A stretch of 64,000 nt of DNA from Diabrotica undecimpunctata (lineage: Eukaryota > Arthropoda > Insecta > Coleoptera > Chrysomelidae): positions 129,321,914-129,385,913 of the forward strand of contig NC_092809.1 of NCBI RefSeq assembly GCF_040954645.1, read 5' to 3'. Of the stretch, positions 1 through 9,167 are shown piece by piece (position 1 is the stretch's first letter; every line of letters begins with the position of its first letter). Under the pieces are notes generated by a model. It ran no database searches. It had not been told where the DNA came from and was given only the letters and a program-made list of their open reading frames with translations. A program made the translations under genes and the position numbers.

Positions 1-443
1 ATAGATAAATGTGTTTCGAAGCACGGCAGTTGGGTTACATTTCAGTTTTTGTGATAAAATCTTGATAAAGTATTGCCAACATCGAAAGAGTTAAAATAAA
101 TTTATTACATACTTAAGTTTTAAACTACACAGGTTTTAAGTGATCATGCATACTTTTAGAATCACATTAAACCTTCCTAAATTTGTTTAAGAGGCAGACA
201 GAGGCTGATATTATGAATTTATTACTGTGCTTTGGAAAATGTAGAGAAAGTATAAAACAACTATTATAATTTTGGTGATTGATTTTTGTTATATTTTTTT
301 GTATTGTTATTTGTTGCTATTATTTTTTCTTATTTATTGTATGATTTTATATTTGTAATGTTAAATAAATAAAAAAATTAATATGTATATACTCCTTTTT
401 AGTACTTTTGTTAATAAAAAATGGTTTTTAAAAGAAAACTTAC

Positions 444-2459
444 CTTTTGGTGCTGTGGTTAGTTGTGAATCAGCAAATAATTCTTTTCTCTGAATAGGTA
501 GTATTACAGTTTCCCTCAATTCTTGGATAAGTCCTTCCAGGCCAGCAATACTACTCCAAGTTACTTTAATATCTTGGGGATGAACCAAGTGAGCTGCTAT
601 CATCATTTCATAATCATTTAGTTTGTCAATAATTATAGGTGCATGTCCTGTAGCAGATAATCTGTGAACAGTATTAAAAATAAGTAGTGAGTTTAAAACT
701 ATATGTCAAATTTCAAGATTCTGTATGCTCCCCATCTGGAGTTGACTATAACATTAGTGGCCTTGGACCTATTGACTCCCAAATTCAATAGGTTTCTTTA
801 GGAACATACTCATCAGTGTGACCATATTTAGTAGAAAACTACTTTTTTGGTAGATTTTTGACGTAAATTTACAATTTTTAGTAGGGAAGAAATCTTTGGT
901 AGATTCTAGTAGTTTTTACTATAATTTCTACTTCTGTTTCTATTCGGAAATCTACTGTTTAAATTTGTTATCACAAAAAATTTGATAGAATTTTTAATAT
1001 GTTTGTATTAAAATTTATTTGATACTTCCCTGTATTGTTTAAAAATTAAATGCAAAGAATGAGAAATCCCGGAAATTCGTAATTGTAATTTGATACCTAA
1101 ACCATAACAATTAACATCATTCAGTATCGGCACGTATTGGTAACCATAAATTATTCACCCACTCTTAAAATTTTATGTAAATATGGTAAATATTATGACC
1201 TAAATTAACTTCTGATGTGAGCCGCCTTTGGTCCCATAAAATTTGAATTATGGATGTTTGGAATAATACCACCTAATTATTTAAAGTCTTTAACTTTTAA
1301 ACAGCGATTCAGCGATTGCCATACCAATAATCACTCTAAACAGTTTCATTCTTTCGTTAGTAAACTGTAAACATTATTTTGTTAGTAAACTGTAAACATT
1401 ATTCGTTAGAAGGCAATAAGCATAAGAGGTGTTTGTTTTTCAAAATTTTTAAATATAATCTATGAAAAGTATTTAAAATGAAAAGAAAATATGAACAATT
1501 GTACAGGACAGAATGAATCCTTTTTTATTTTGAAAAAGATTCCAAAAGGAAATTATTAACATTCCTATTTTATTAGTAAAAAAAGTATGAAAAAATAAAA
1601 TGGAAAATAAGTACTACACATTTCACAACATCTTTGATTTATATTACCAATTTAACATTTAAACCGCATATTTGTAATAGAAGGCGATACTATTGGTTCT
1701 CACGTCACATATTTAAAGCATAAACCATTTTTGTGCAATAGCGCATGCGTAGTATCATTTGGTAGTTTTTAGTAGATTTTCAACCTGATTGTTGGTAGAT
1801 TCTCTAAAAAATATATGGTCACACTGATACTCATGTACCCAGATTCAAGATATAAGACTTTTCCTCCAAGAATTATTGGTACCAGTATAGTAAGAGGATA
1901 GGGCCTCTATGATCCTGAAAATTACATCAATGCACATCTCACACAATTACATCTGAAAATATGACTTTGGTGAAATAGGATGTAATGTAGGATGAACTAA
2001 AAACTAACTGTTTGGGAGTCTCAAAAATTACACAAAAAATGGGCATTTTCACCTATTGTCATACAGTATGCTAGAAAGTTATAAAGCCAGATGAATCACT
2101 AGAAACAGCAAAGAGAATTAAAATATTACAACAAAAAATGCATATTTTGCCGAGAGCTTCATTAACAATTTGCGATTTTAGGGTAACAATTTGCGATTTT
2201 AGGGTGTTATTAATTTGGTAATCTACTACAAATAGGGACTTCCCATGTATTACCAACGCCAACAATAAATTTGTAATTTCTAAATTTATTACCTTTTTAA
2301 CTGCTCTTCTGCTTGTCGTCTTGCTTTTTTCTTGCTTTTATTCGTGGGGTCAACTTGGTTCATAATCCATTTTATACTTAAAAATGTAACTGCAGAAACA
2401 AGAGTTAACCTTACCACCAATCCTATTACTTCGTTCTTTGTAAAGGCAGTGTCTGCCAT
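444..2459 (-). CDS. ATAD1: ATAD1 / Msp1-family AAA ATPase, 5' part (two exons)
   Basis: Exon 1 is 2293-2459: ATG at 2459, 167 nt, beginning MADTAFTKNEVIGLVVRL, then a membrane segment and a basic KSKKKARRQ stretch. Exon 2 is 444-661: it starts LSATGHAPIIIDKLNDYEMM and runs through the conserved ELRETVILPIQRKELF segment to APKG, just before the Walker A exon. The GT/AG boundaries and phases agree (AG+A at the junction). The order of N-terminal membrane anchor, linker and start of the AAA domain matches ATAD1/Msp1. This outer-membrane mitochondrial and peroxisomal ATPase extracts mislocalised tail-anchored proteins; Drosophila calls it nmd. The Walker and sensor exons lie left of position 1, so the gene is cut by the window edge, not visibly broken. 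Positions 1-443 are intron sequence with nothing else recognised. Confidence 0.95.
814..1826. mobile_element. hAT-type non-autonomous element in ATAD1 intron 1
   Basis: The ends are inverted copies of CAGTGTGACCATAT (814 onward, and complementary up to 1826). Immediately outside both ends is the same 8-bp direct repeat ATACTCAT (806-813 and 1827-1834). An 8-bp target duplication with CAGTG-type ends is the hAT hallmark. The 1,013-bp interior has no transposase-like frame, so it is a deletion derivative or MITE. It contains a short tandem repeat (about 1358-1405) built on GTAAACTGTAAACATTATT. Confidence 0.88.
2161..2203. repeat. short tandem duplication in ATAD1 intron 1
   Basis: The unit AACAATTTGCGATTTTAGGGT occurs twice head to tail, about 130 bases downstream of the exon 1 splice donor. 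Confidence 0.8.
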
Positions 2460-3407
2460 TTTTATGAATTAATTGAACTGTTTCGTTTTTAATATTCTTC
2501 TATGATGTAACGTTAAAAGGGAATAATCATCTTAATTTTGAAAATCTAAAACTATTTTTTTGTTCTACTAACTTGACATTCAATGACAACGAAGAAAGAA
2601 AGATTGGATTAATGCATTATGCGTTCTATTTATGACTGTCTATCTCCATGGTACAATGAATACACAAGGTATGATACATAATGTTCCAAAATCGGTTCGC
2701 TTTCGCGCATGACGTAGTCAAGATCGCTTATTCCGGCAACATTTGAATGTAGTTGTATAGGAAAGACTTTTAATTTTAAGTTTTTTTATATAATTTGGGT
2801 AATTTAATTATAGTAATTATAAAGAGATGATAAAATTATGTTATTATAATATTTATCCTTTATAAAACATAGATATCCTTTATAAAACAAGTTTTAATTA
2901 TCTTTTATTACACGTAGGTACAGGTTAATTAACTTATACTCCAGAGTTCGATATTTCAGATGTTTAAAAAGATACAGAAAAGTGGTAATGGAGGTACACA
3001 AAATTTGTACGCATATATACCTACTGAACTAAACACAAAATCAAAATAAATAATGACAAAGTCAACTTTATTTATATCGAATGAGCTAGCTGGCCATCGA
3101 ATATGAGTGTAATGAGGGCACACAATATTGCACAACATTTAAAATGACATGTTTGTAATATTCACACATAAAATTATCTTGGTATTGTTTATAATAATGA
3201 TAACATTGTATATTTTAATAATGATAACATGATTTAACAAAGAAAAATATGTTATTTTGGAAGATGCTAAATTGATTTCCTCCGAAACAGTTCTTATTGC
3301 AAATTGCATAGCAGGCTGAGGCTAATTTCTTACTTAACAAATCGATATGAAAAAACCATTTAAGGTTTCATGACTAATAATTAATAAAAATAAAGATTTA
3401 GACTTAC

Positions 3408-3790
3408 GTCGTTGTCCTAGAAGTAGTAAGAAGCTGCTCAACATACTTTTTGGACTCTCTGTGTTCGCCTCCTTGTACGCGTTTCTTTTGGTTGGTTAAA
3501 AGGGTAGCCGATGTTGATTTAGGCAAATAAAGACTAGGTACTGCCTCAGGTTTGAGTTTTAGACCCTCTTTAGAAACGTAATTTAAAAGTTCCTGTTGTA
3601 GATTTCTTTGGTAATCTTCAGTTTTAAAATGTGTATAACAAATTCTTGCAGTATTACAATTAAAATTATCCTATCTACAACAAGATATAATCCACAGTTT
3701 TCTGGTCACGCTATCTTTAGGAAATGTATGAAACCTAAAGATTTTATCTCCATTGTCACTATTGCAACAAGCAATTGCACAGCGTACTTT
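3408..3790 (-). pseudogene. THAP-domain exon of P-like transposase, one stop codon
   Basis: Reading the minus strand from about 3784 gives a complete THAP zinc finger in order: CAIACCNSD (first Cys pair), FRFHTFPKDS, a Trp in RKLWIISCC, then ARICYTHFKTEDYQ (the C-x2-H half), and LKLKPEAVPSLYLP (the AVPSLF-type box). One in-frame TAG interrupts it between the Trp and the second metal-binding half. The frame runs on about 50 codons and stops at a consensus splice donor (GTAAGT, 3407 downward). No clear initiator Met is left. Known THAP domains bind DNA sequence-specifically; here the exon belongs to the surrounding transposon and is not intact. Confidence 0.8.
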
Positions 3791-4256
3791 GAAAAAGGTA
3801 CAAAACCAGATATACAATGGCAAATAAAAACTTTCAGTTTTACAAAAAAATACTATACAGTATAAATAAATAGTAACTAAACACCATTTGTATAAAATAT
3901 AAATAGATGACTCAGTCAGTATTGAGATACTTTAAAATATATTTATTATCTCATAACTTGCAATTTGCAATAGTCACCATTGATAACAGATATTATTGTT
4001 GAACTTTTGTTTTTATACAAGCTTTCTGTCTTGCCGGTGTAAAGTCGTCTGAAGTCGATATTTATTGTGTTTTGCGTTTGAACTAATTCGTGTCTTATTT
4101 TCATATTATTATATTGTTTGATAAGTAAATTTTGCATATAATAATCGGTAGGTTATAGTAATGTGTATATTTTTTATTTTACTAAATTTCATTATAACTC
4201 ATCTAAAATACCATATTGAATTGTAAAACAGATTTTTCTCTATTGTACTCTATTTT

Positions 4257-5505
4257 GACGTGACAACGTCTTAAATTAGGTTGTGGCTCGGAGTCATTTA
4301 AGAAAAAGTGTAACGCCCGCTCACGTCTGTTACAGTGAGTCGCCGAACGAGAGAGAGGCCCGCCGGACCGGCGAATGCCTTGCGTCTCTCTCCCACTCAA
4401 ACATGATCGGTCCGCTGCGCGCGGCACTATAGAATTAGGCGCGTTGAATCGCTAAAGTTAAAAATCGTTGAAAGTATCGTCAGCTGTGTCTGTAGTGAAA
4501 ATGTGGAGTGCTTAGATTCGTCATTTACAACTACAACAATAAAGGTAAATAATTGTACACTAATATTTCATTATCGTAAACTATGATTGATTGATTAATT
4601 GTTAGATTGACACAAAAGTTGAGAAACTGAGTTTATAGGTTATGTCATACTATTGACAAATGTTGATAGTGTTAAGTAAATTATTAGTTTAAATCACTCT
4701 GCAATCAATCGTAATTCAGTCGATTGAGAAGAAACAGCGCGTATTTCTAGTCAAACATTTAAAATAACAAATTATAACTTCTAACCTGTCAAAACAGGGC
4801 GACCAAACAAACGAACTAAACCGACCAATCACCACGCGCGGAGTTAGAATTTAACTGTGTTTAGCAAGAATTTCAAATTCCAATTTTAGTAAATGTTTTA
4901 ATTTTCAACTTTACCATTTACATTTACAAATTCTAATTAATTTCAAATTTATTTAGCAAAAATTTGAACCTTCGATTTGAATAAGTGTTTTGATTTTCAA
5001 ATTGATTCTTTAAAATTAAAAATATTAAAATATATATAATCAGAAGTGAACGTCACATAACATTATCTGTACTTATTATTATTTAATATGTAGGCAAATA
5101 CATGTGACCATACTTGGTAGACACAATTGGAAATAGTAATTTTTTATAACTGAAAAAAATAAATATATAAAATACTGGTAGCAAACAATAACTTCAATGA
5201 TCGATATCTCCGCAACTAATTGATATATCGAAAAAGTTTTCAAATAAATTTTGTAGAAAATAATAAGATCAATAATATAATATAAAATAAATAATATATA
5301 AAACAATATATAAAAATATAATATATAAAATATAAATAATATATAAAATACCTAATAAATCGGTAATGCAATTCTTATTTTCATTCAATTCCTTGTTCCT
5401 ATTGTGCAATTTAATAATATTCACATCAATAAATATTCTACCGAGAAAAAGACGTTGTCACGTAAAATCTTCGCCCGTAAAACCGACTTTACAGGCAACC
5501 GATTT
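4257..5505. mobile_element. element nested inside the P-like copy
   Basis: Comparison with the second P-like copy shows an uninterrupted sequence (TCTATTTTGTTTTTATTTC in transposon orientation) where this copy carries about 1.25 kb extra. The extra segment has inverted sub-terminal repeats: GACGTGACAACGTC at 4257 and GACGTTGTCACGT at 5451. The right end continues 41 bp past the repeat; the left end does not, so it looks truncated. A GC-rich block at 4310-4440 stands out from the AT-rich surroundings. No transposase frame is visible, and the superfamily is not assigned. Confidence 0.65.
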
Positions 5506-5943
5506 TTGTTTTTATTTCAGTAAAACTGCTTGGAAGTGAGTGACAGTGAATCAGAATAAGCAAATCTACTACTATTTACCTATTCACAGTATTTTCTCTG
5601 CAGAAAATTTTTAAATTTCAAGGGATTTGCATACAAAAAGAGTACTAATATTATTAGTATATGTATGAAAACAAAAATAAATATTTTGCCTGAATCTCTA
5701 GGAGAAGTAAAGGTTTTACGCTACTGAAAATATATTTTTTATTCAATTATAACTAAAACAAAACATTTAAAAAAAAAATAGATCACTTTTTAACCATAAT
5801 TTCAAAATTAATGTGTACGTTGAGCTGTAATAATGGGTTCGAGGTGGTTCAGGCGATCTTAACTACGTCACACTCCTGGGCCAGCTGTCAAATGTCATGC
5901 GCAATATCATACCTTGTGTATTCATTGTACCATGGTCTATCTC

Positions 5944-6302
5944 TATTCTCTAAATCATGAGCCAGTCAAATTTTGTTGACAATGGGTCGGTCTGAAGATA
6001 GGCAACCTTATTAATCGTGAACTATCGGGTTAGATGACATTCCATAGGCGGAGACATATTTACACGACTGAAAAATATAATACCGAAACTGAAATATACA
6101 GTTTTTCACATTTGCCTTTTAAAACTGCTATGATAATACCATTCCAGAACGCAGAATGGTAACATAATTGTGTGGATGTCTGTACTAGGATGAGAACCAT
6201 TTAGGAACCATAAATTTTTCTAAGAAACGATAATAGGTACATTGAGAAAAAATTACGTACCTCAAATTTACAACGATACCATAAAAATAAATCAAGAAGA
6301 TA
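5944..6302. other. unassigned stretch
   Basis: AT-rich sequence between the P-like element and the hAT fragment. No coding frame, repeat or motif could be supported. Confidence 0.5.
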
Positions 6303-6487
6303 GGGGAAAATCGATACATTTATTTTATTGTAGATGAAATTACAAATTCCTGTGGACGTTACATTATAAATTTATTAGTAGGATCTATGCACGAAGATCA
6401 ACCTAGTGAATCTTATTTAATTGCATGTCGACAATTTGGTAAAACTAACCATTTAAGTATTTTAAGATTTGGTAATGAATGTTTTAT
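6303..6487 (+). pseudogene. hAT transposase fragment (DUF659-like)
   Basis: The plus frame reads FIVDEITNSCGRYIINLLVG and on to KTNHLSILRFGNE. It resembles the DUF659 segment of hAT transposases, with the catalytic-Asp type VDE-T motif followed by a CGRY block. It is a fragment of about 55 codons with no start and no downstream continuation. The sequence to 7000 includes a 106-codon plus-strand frame (6479-6799) that I do not recognise; both strands are open there, so it is not called as a gene. Confidence 0.55.
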
Positions 6488-7004
6488 GATTTTTTTCCTT
6501 ATGTAGTTCCCACTGAAAAATTTCTGGAATATTTTGTGAATGGGCGAGTGATCGTTGGAGAACTGGAAGCCTTATCCCGCCTTAGCAAACCATCGATGGA
6601 GATGCCGTTGTCCAAGGCGTTGGGGAACATTCTTATGAGCTTTGTAGGTTTATTGCCCTTGCGAACAATGACTCTGTGGACGAAAGTTAAGGCTGTCTGC
6701 GAATTCCTTAACAATGGTGGCAGTATCAACCTTAGTCACGACCAGCTGGAAGGTGATGATTTAGAAGCGGGTTGTTGCGATGTTTTTGGTGATCTGTAGT
6801 GATTCTTGAGTTGGATGGAAATGAAAGGGTCACCTAAACGTTGTTTGAGTTTTTTAAATATCTTCGATCTGGATGGTCAGCAATATCTCAAAGAAGGCGA
6901 GCCAACTTCTGAGAGATATACCGTTATGCAATACAAATATTTACTACTATTATTGGCAAAAACTATCCCTTAAAAGAAGGTATTAAACAGCGTGAATCAG
7001 TACA

Positions 7005-7103
7005 GTGGATGACCAGATTATATGGCACAGAACAATGATGATTTTGAATACATAACAAAGCTAAAAAAGAATACCAAAAAGCAAAACTGACAATGAACTT
7101 AAA
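7005..7103 (+). pseudogene. non-LTR reverse transcriptase scrap
   Basis: Broken plus-strand translation DYMAQNNDDFEYITKL, then after one frameshift EYQKAKLTMNLN. It matches the segment just after the FADD box in the reverse transcriptase at 37081-38213 ([25 protein letters not shown]). It stops exactly where the next, oppositely oriented element begins. Confidence 0.5.
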
Positions 7104-7408
7104 TCTTCTTCTTCTTCAGTGCCTTATCCGGTCCGGATGTTGGCGATCATCAAGGTTATCATGGTTTTGTTGACTGCTCTGCGAAACAGCTCCGCGGAGG
7201 TCATCCCAAACCATTGTCTGAGGTTTTTCAACTACGAGATACGACGGCGTCCCTGATTATATACTTACCCTGCATAACGAATTGAAGAATTCGATATTTT
7301 TCTTCGTTCCGCATCACGTGGCCGAGGTACTCAAGCTTACGTTGTTTCACTAAATTAAGCACTTCTTTTTCTTTTCTCATGCGCTGTAGGACCTCAACGT
7401 TGGTGACA
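7104..7408 (-). pseudogene. non-LTR retrotransposon 3' end (YLGHV-type RT C-terminus)
   Basis: The minus-strand translation contains VTNVEVL, KLEYLGHVM, and [12 protein letters not shown] followed by MIANIR, the C-terminal region seen in more than six copies in this window. The 3' end carries an AAGAAG tail (read as cttcttctt at 7104). It is 5'-truncated and contains stops. Confidence 0.65.
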
Positions 7409-7800
7409 TGGCCCCATATGTCACCTTTCCAAAAACACTTTTCTTGGAATAATTTTCCAAAACACTTAAAAAACAGAAATAAATTTATGTTGTGTCAATG
7501 GTCTTTGCAGCCGAGACACATTAATTTAAATAAAAAAAAATTATGTTGTTCATTGGATATGTTATTCAAGTCACCAACGATTGTCTACCATATGTCCCCT
7601 TTTTTATGTACTATGTTGTCTACTGTCAATGGGTAACTGACTAACTACGAGAGCTTATTTTCCCGACTAGGCACCCCCCACCACCTAAGCTTTTGGGAAC
7701 GGAACAGTTTGACGTTTGACATTTATGGATTTGTTTGGACTTAACCTAACTTTATGATTTGATTTCTTATGTTTATATTTGGTGTCTTATTTTTTTTTTA

Positions 7801-8604
7801 AATGCCTGTAACGTGTAAATATTGTGATAAAGTTTTTTCAAGACAATTTACTTTAAATAGACACGTCACACAAATTCATTTTAAACAGGTTGAACGCATA
7901 TCTTATGCTAAAAATGTATGGGGTTTTAAGTGTTTGGAACTTGATTGTGATAATTCCTTTCAGCAAGGAAAATTTTGACATTTCCTAATTTAATTTTTTT
8001 TTTGTTTAAGAATTTATTATTTGGAAACGATCAATGGAAGAAACATCCTGCAGCTTCTATGTTGTATCTAAATACAAGCAAGATAAAAATATTACATACT
8101 TTAATTGCAATCGTAGCAAAACATGTAAGTAAGATACTTAACATATGATAACATCGTATTAGATGGATACTATAATTATTTATAATTAAATTTTTTTTTC
8201 TTTGTAGCTCATGATGGAAAGCAAGTATTAAATAAGCAATACAAGCGTAATTGTAAGTCTCAAGGTTTATGCCATATGGATTCATTATGCACTAGCCAAA
8301 TAAAAATTGTCAGTGCCAATGATAAAATAACTGTGAATTTCCAAAAAACACACTATGGGCATGAAATTGACCTTGGAAAAATTAGACTCCCAAAGCAAGA
8401 AAGAGAAAAAATTGCTTCTAAATTGCTTGTTGGAATTCCACCTTAAAAGTAAGCAAATATATTTTAATATTATAAGATGATGTAATTGCCATGAATTTTA
8501 TTTGTTTATTATTGCATCAGTAGCAGAAGTAAAATGTAGTATTTTTCAGAATTGTACAAAGTGTTTATGATAACATTGGAGAACACTTGAAGAGAATAGA
8601 TTAT
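7801..8604 (+). pseudogene. MULE transposase N-terminal exons (C2H2 + transposase), broken
   Basis: Exon-like block 1 (7801-7975) starts MPVTCKYCDKVFSRQFTLNR, a C2H2 finger, then a second half-finger FKCLELDCDNSF before a stop. Block 2 (about 8030-8130) reads SCSFYVVSKYKQDKNITYF and ends at GTAAGTAAG. Block 3 starts about 8208 after TTTGTAG and reads HDGKQVLNKQYKRNCKSQG, then THYGHEIDLGKIRLPKQ and KLLVGIPP, ending with a stop just before a donor. Block 4 (8551 on) reads IVQSVYDNIGEHLKRID. The order matches the N-terminal part of insect MULE-domain proteins; the DDE core is missing. Confidence 0.7.
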
Positions 8605-8995
8605 AAGATCATACATGGATTTATTGATCGTCCGAACCTGTTGAGCCAGATTAACTTTAATGTTCACCATCAAGCTCTACGTTACCACAATGTTTTCAAT
8701 ATTCCTTTCCACAGAACAACCTATGGTATTCACAACTCATTGGATAGATACATGGGGCTATTAAATGATCGCGATTTTGATACTTTCAATATAACTTTAA
8801 CTCAGTTAAATTTTATTCTTGTTATACTTTGTTTTATTTTAGTATGTAAGATTTTTAGTCTCATTTTTTAAAACTTTTTAATATTGATTTTATATAGTAA
8901 TTTCAAGTTTTGAATCCTAACTGTGATATTGTATATTGTAATTTAAACTGTTAATGGGGTTATCCCGTGTATTAAATAAATAAATAAAGAAATAG
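8596..8995 (+). mobile_element. CR1/Jockey-type non-LTR 3' fragment inside the MULE
   Basis: The C-terminal coding tail is PNLLSQINFNVHHQALR, FNIPFHRTTYGIHNSLDR and FDTFNITLTQL, followed by about 150 bp of 3' UTR and an AATAAATAAATAAA-type tail. The coding tail matches the C-terminus of the larger copy at 31270-32340 ([18 protein letters not shown]). It is 5'-truncated, as expected for a target-primed insertion. Confidence 0.65.
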
Positions 8996-9126
8996 TACAC
9001 TGACTGTACTATTTAAATAAAAATTAAAATAATTGTTATATACTACATGCATCTTGTATTTATTTCACCTTTCCCTAAATTGGAAACAACTGTAAAATGT
9101 TATGGTACATTGTATACCCTGTATAT

Positions 9127-9167
9127 TATCAAAGAATATAGACGTCAAGCGTCTATATTCTTTGATA
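9127..9167. repeat. perfect hairpin, 18-nt arms
   Basis: Arms TATCAAAGAATATAGACG and its exact complement are separated by a 5-nt loop (TCAAG). No flanking gene explains it. Confidence 0.9.

Larger units (their letters stand above)
2647..5934 (-). mobile_element. P-element-like transposon (THAP class), degenerate
   Basis: About 31 bp of terminal inverted repeat begin CATGGTACAATGAATACAC at 2647 and end in the complement at 5934. The flanks carry an identical 9-bp direct repeat GTCTATCTC (2638-2646 and 5935-5943); because the ends are CCATGG palindromes, 8 bp is equally possible. The minus strand holds a THAP zinc-finger remnant (3408-3790), the DNA-binding domain of P-element transposases, so the P superfamily fits both ends and content. 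No catalytic region is readable. A second, shorter copy lies at 21906-23592, and another element is nested at about 4257-5505. The insertion starts about 190 bases upstream of the ATAD1 start codon. Confidence 0.8.

Noticed and set aside
3608..3865. 85-codon plus-strand frame
   Set aside because: It is antisense to the THAP-domain exon.
4203..4427. 74-codon minus frame in a GC-rich block
   Set aside because: It lies in the nested element's GC-rich block, has no motif, and is probably open only because of base composition.
6479..6799. 106-codon plus-strand frame as a gene
   Set aside because: No family signature; the opposite strand is also open over much of it, and it is embedded between transposon scraps.
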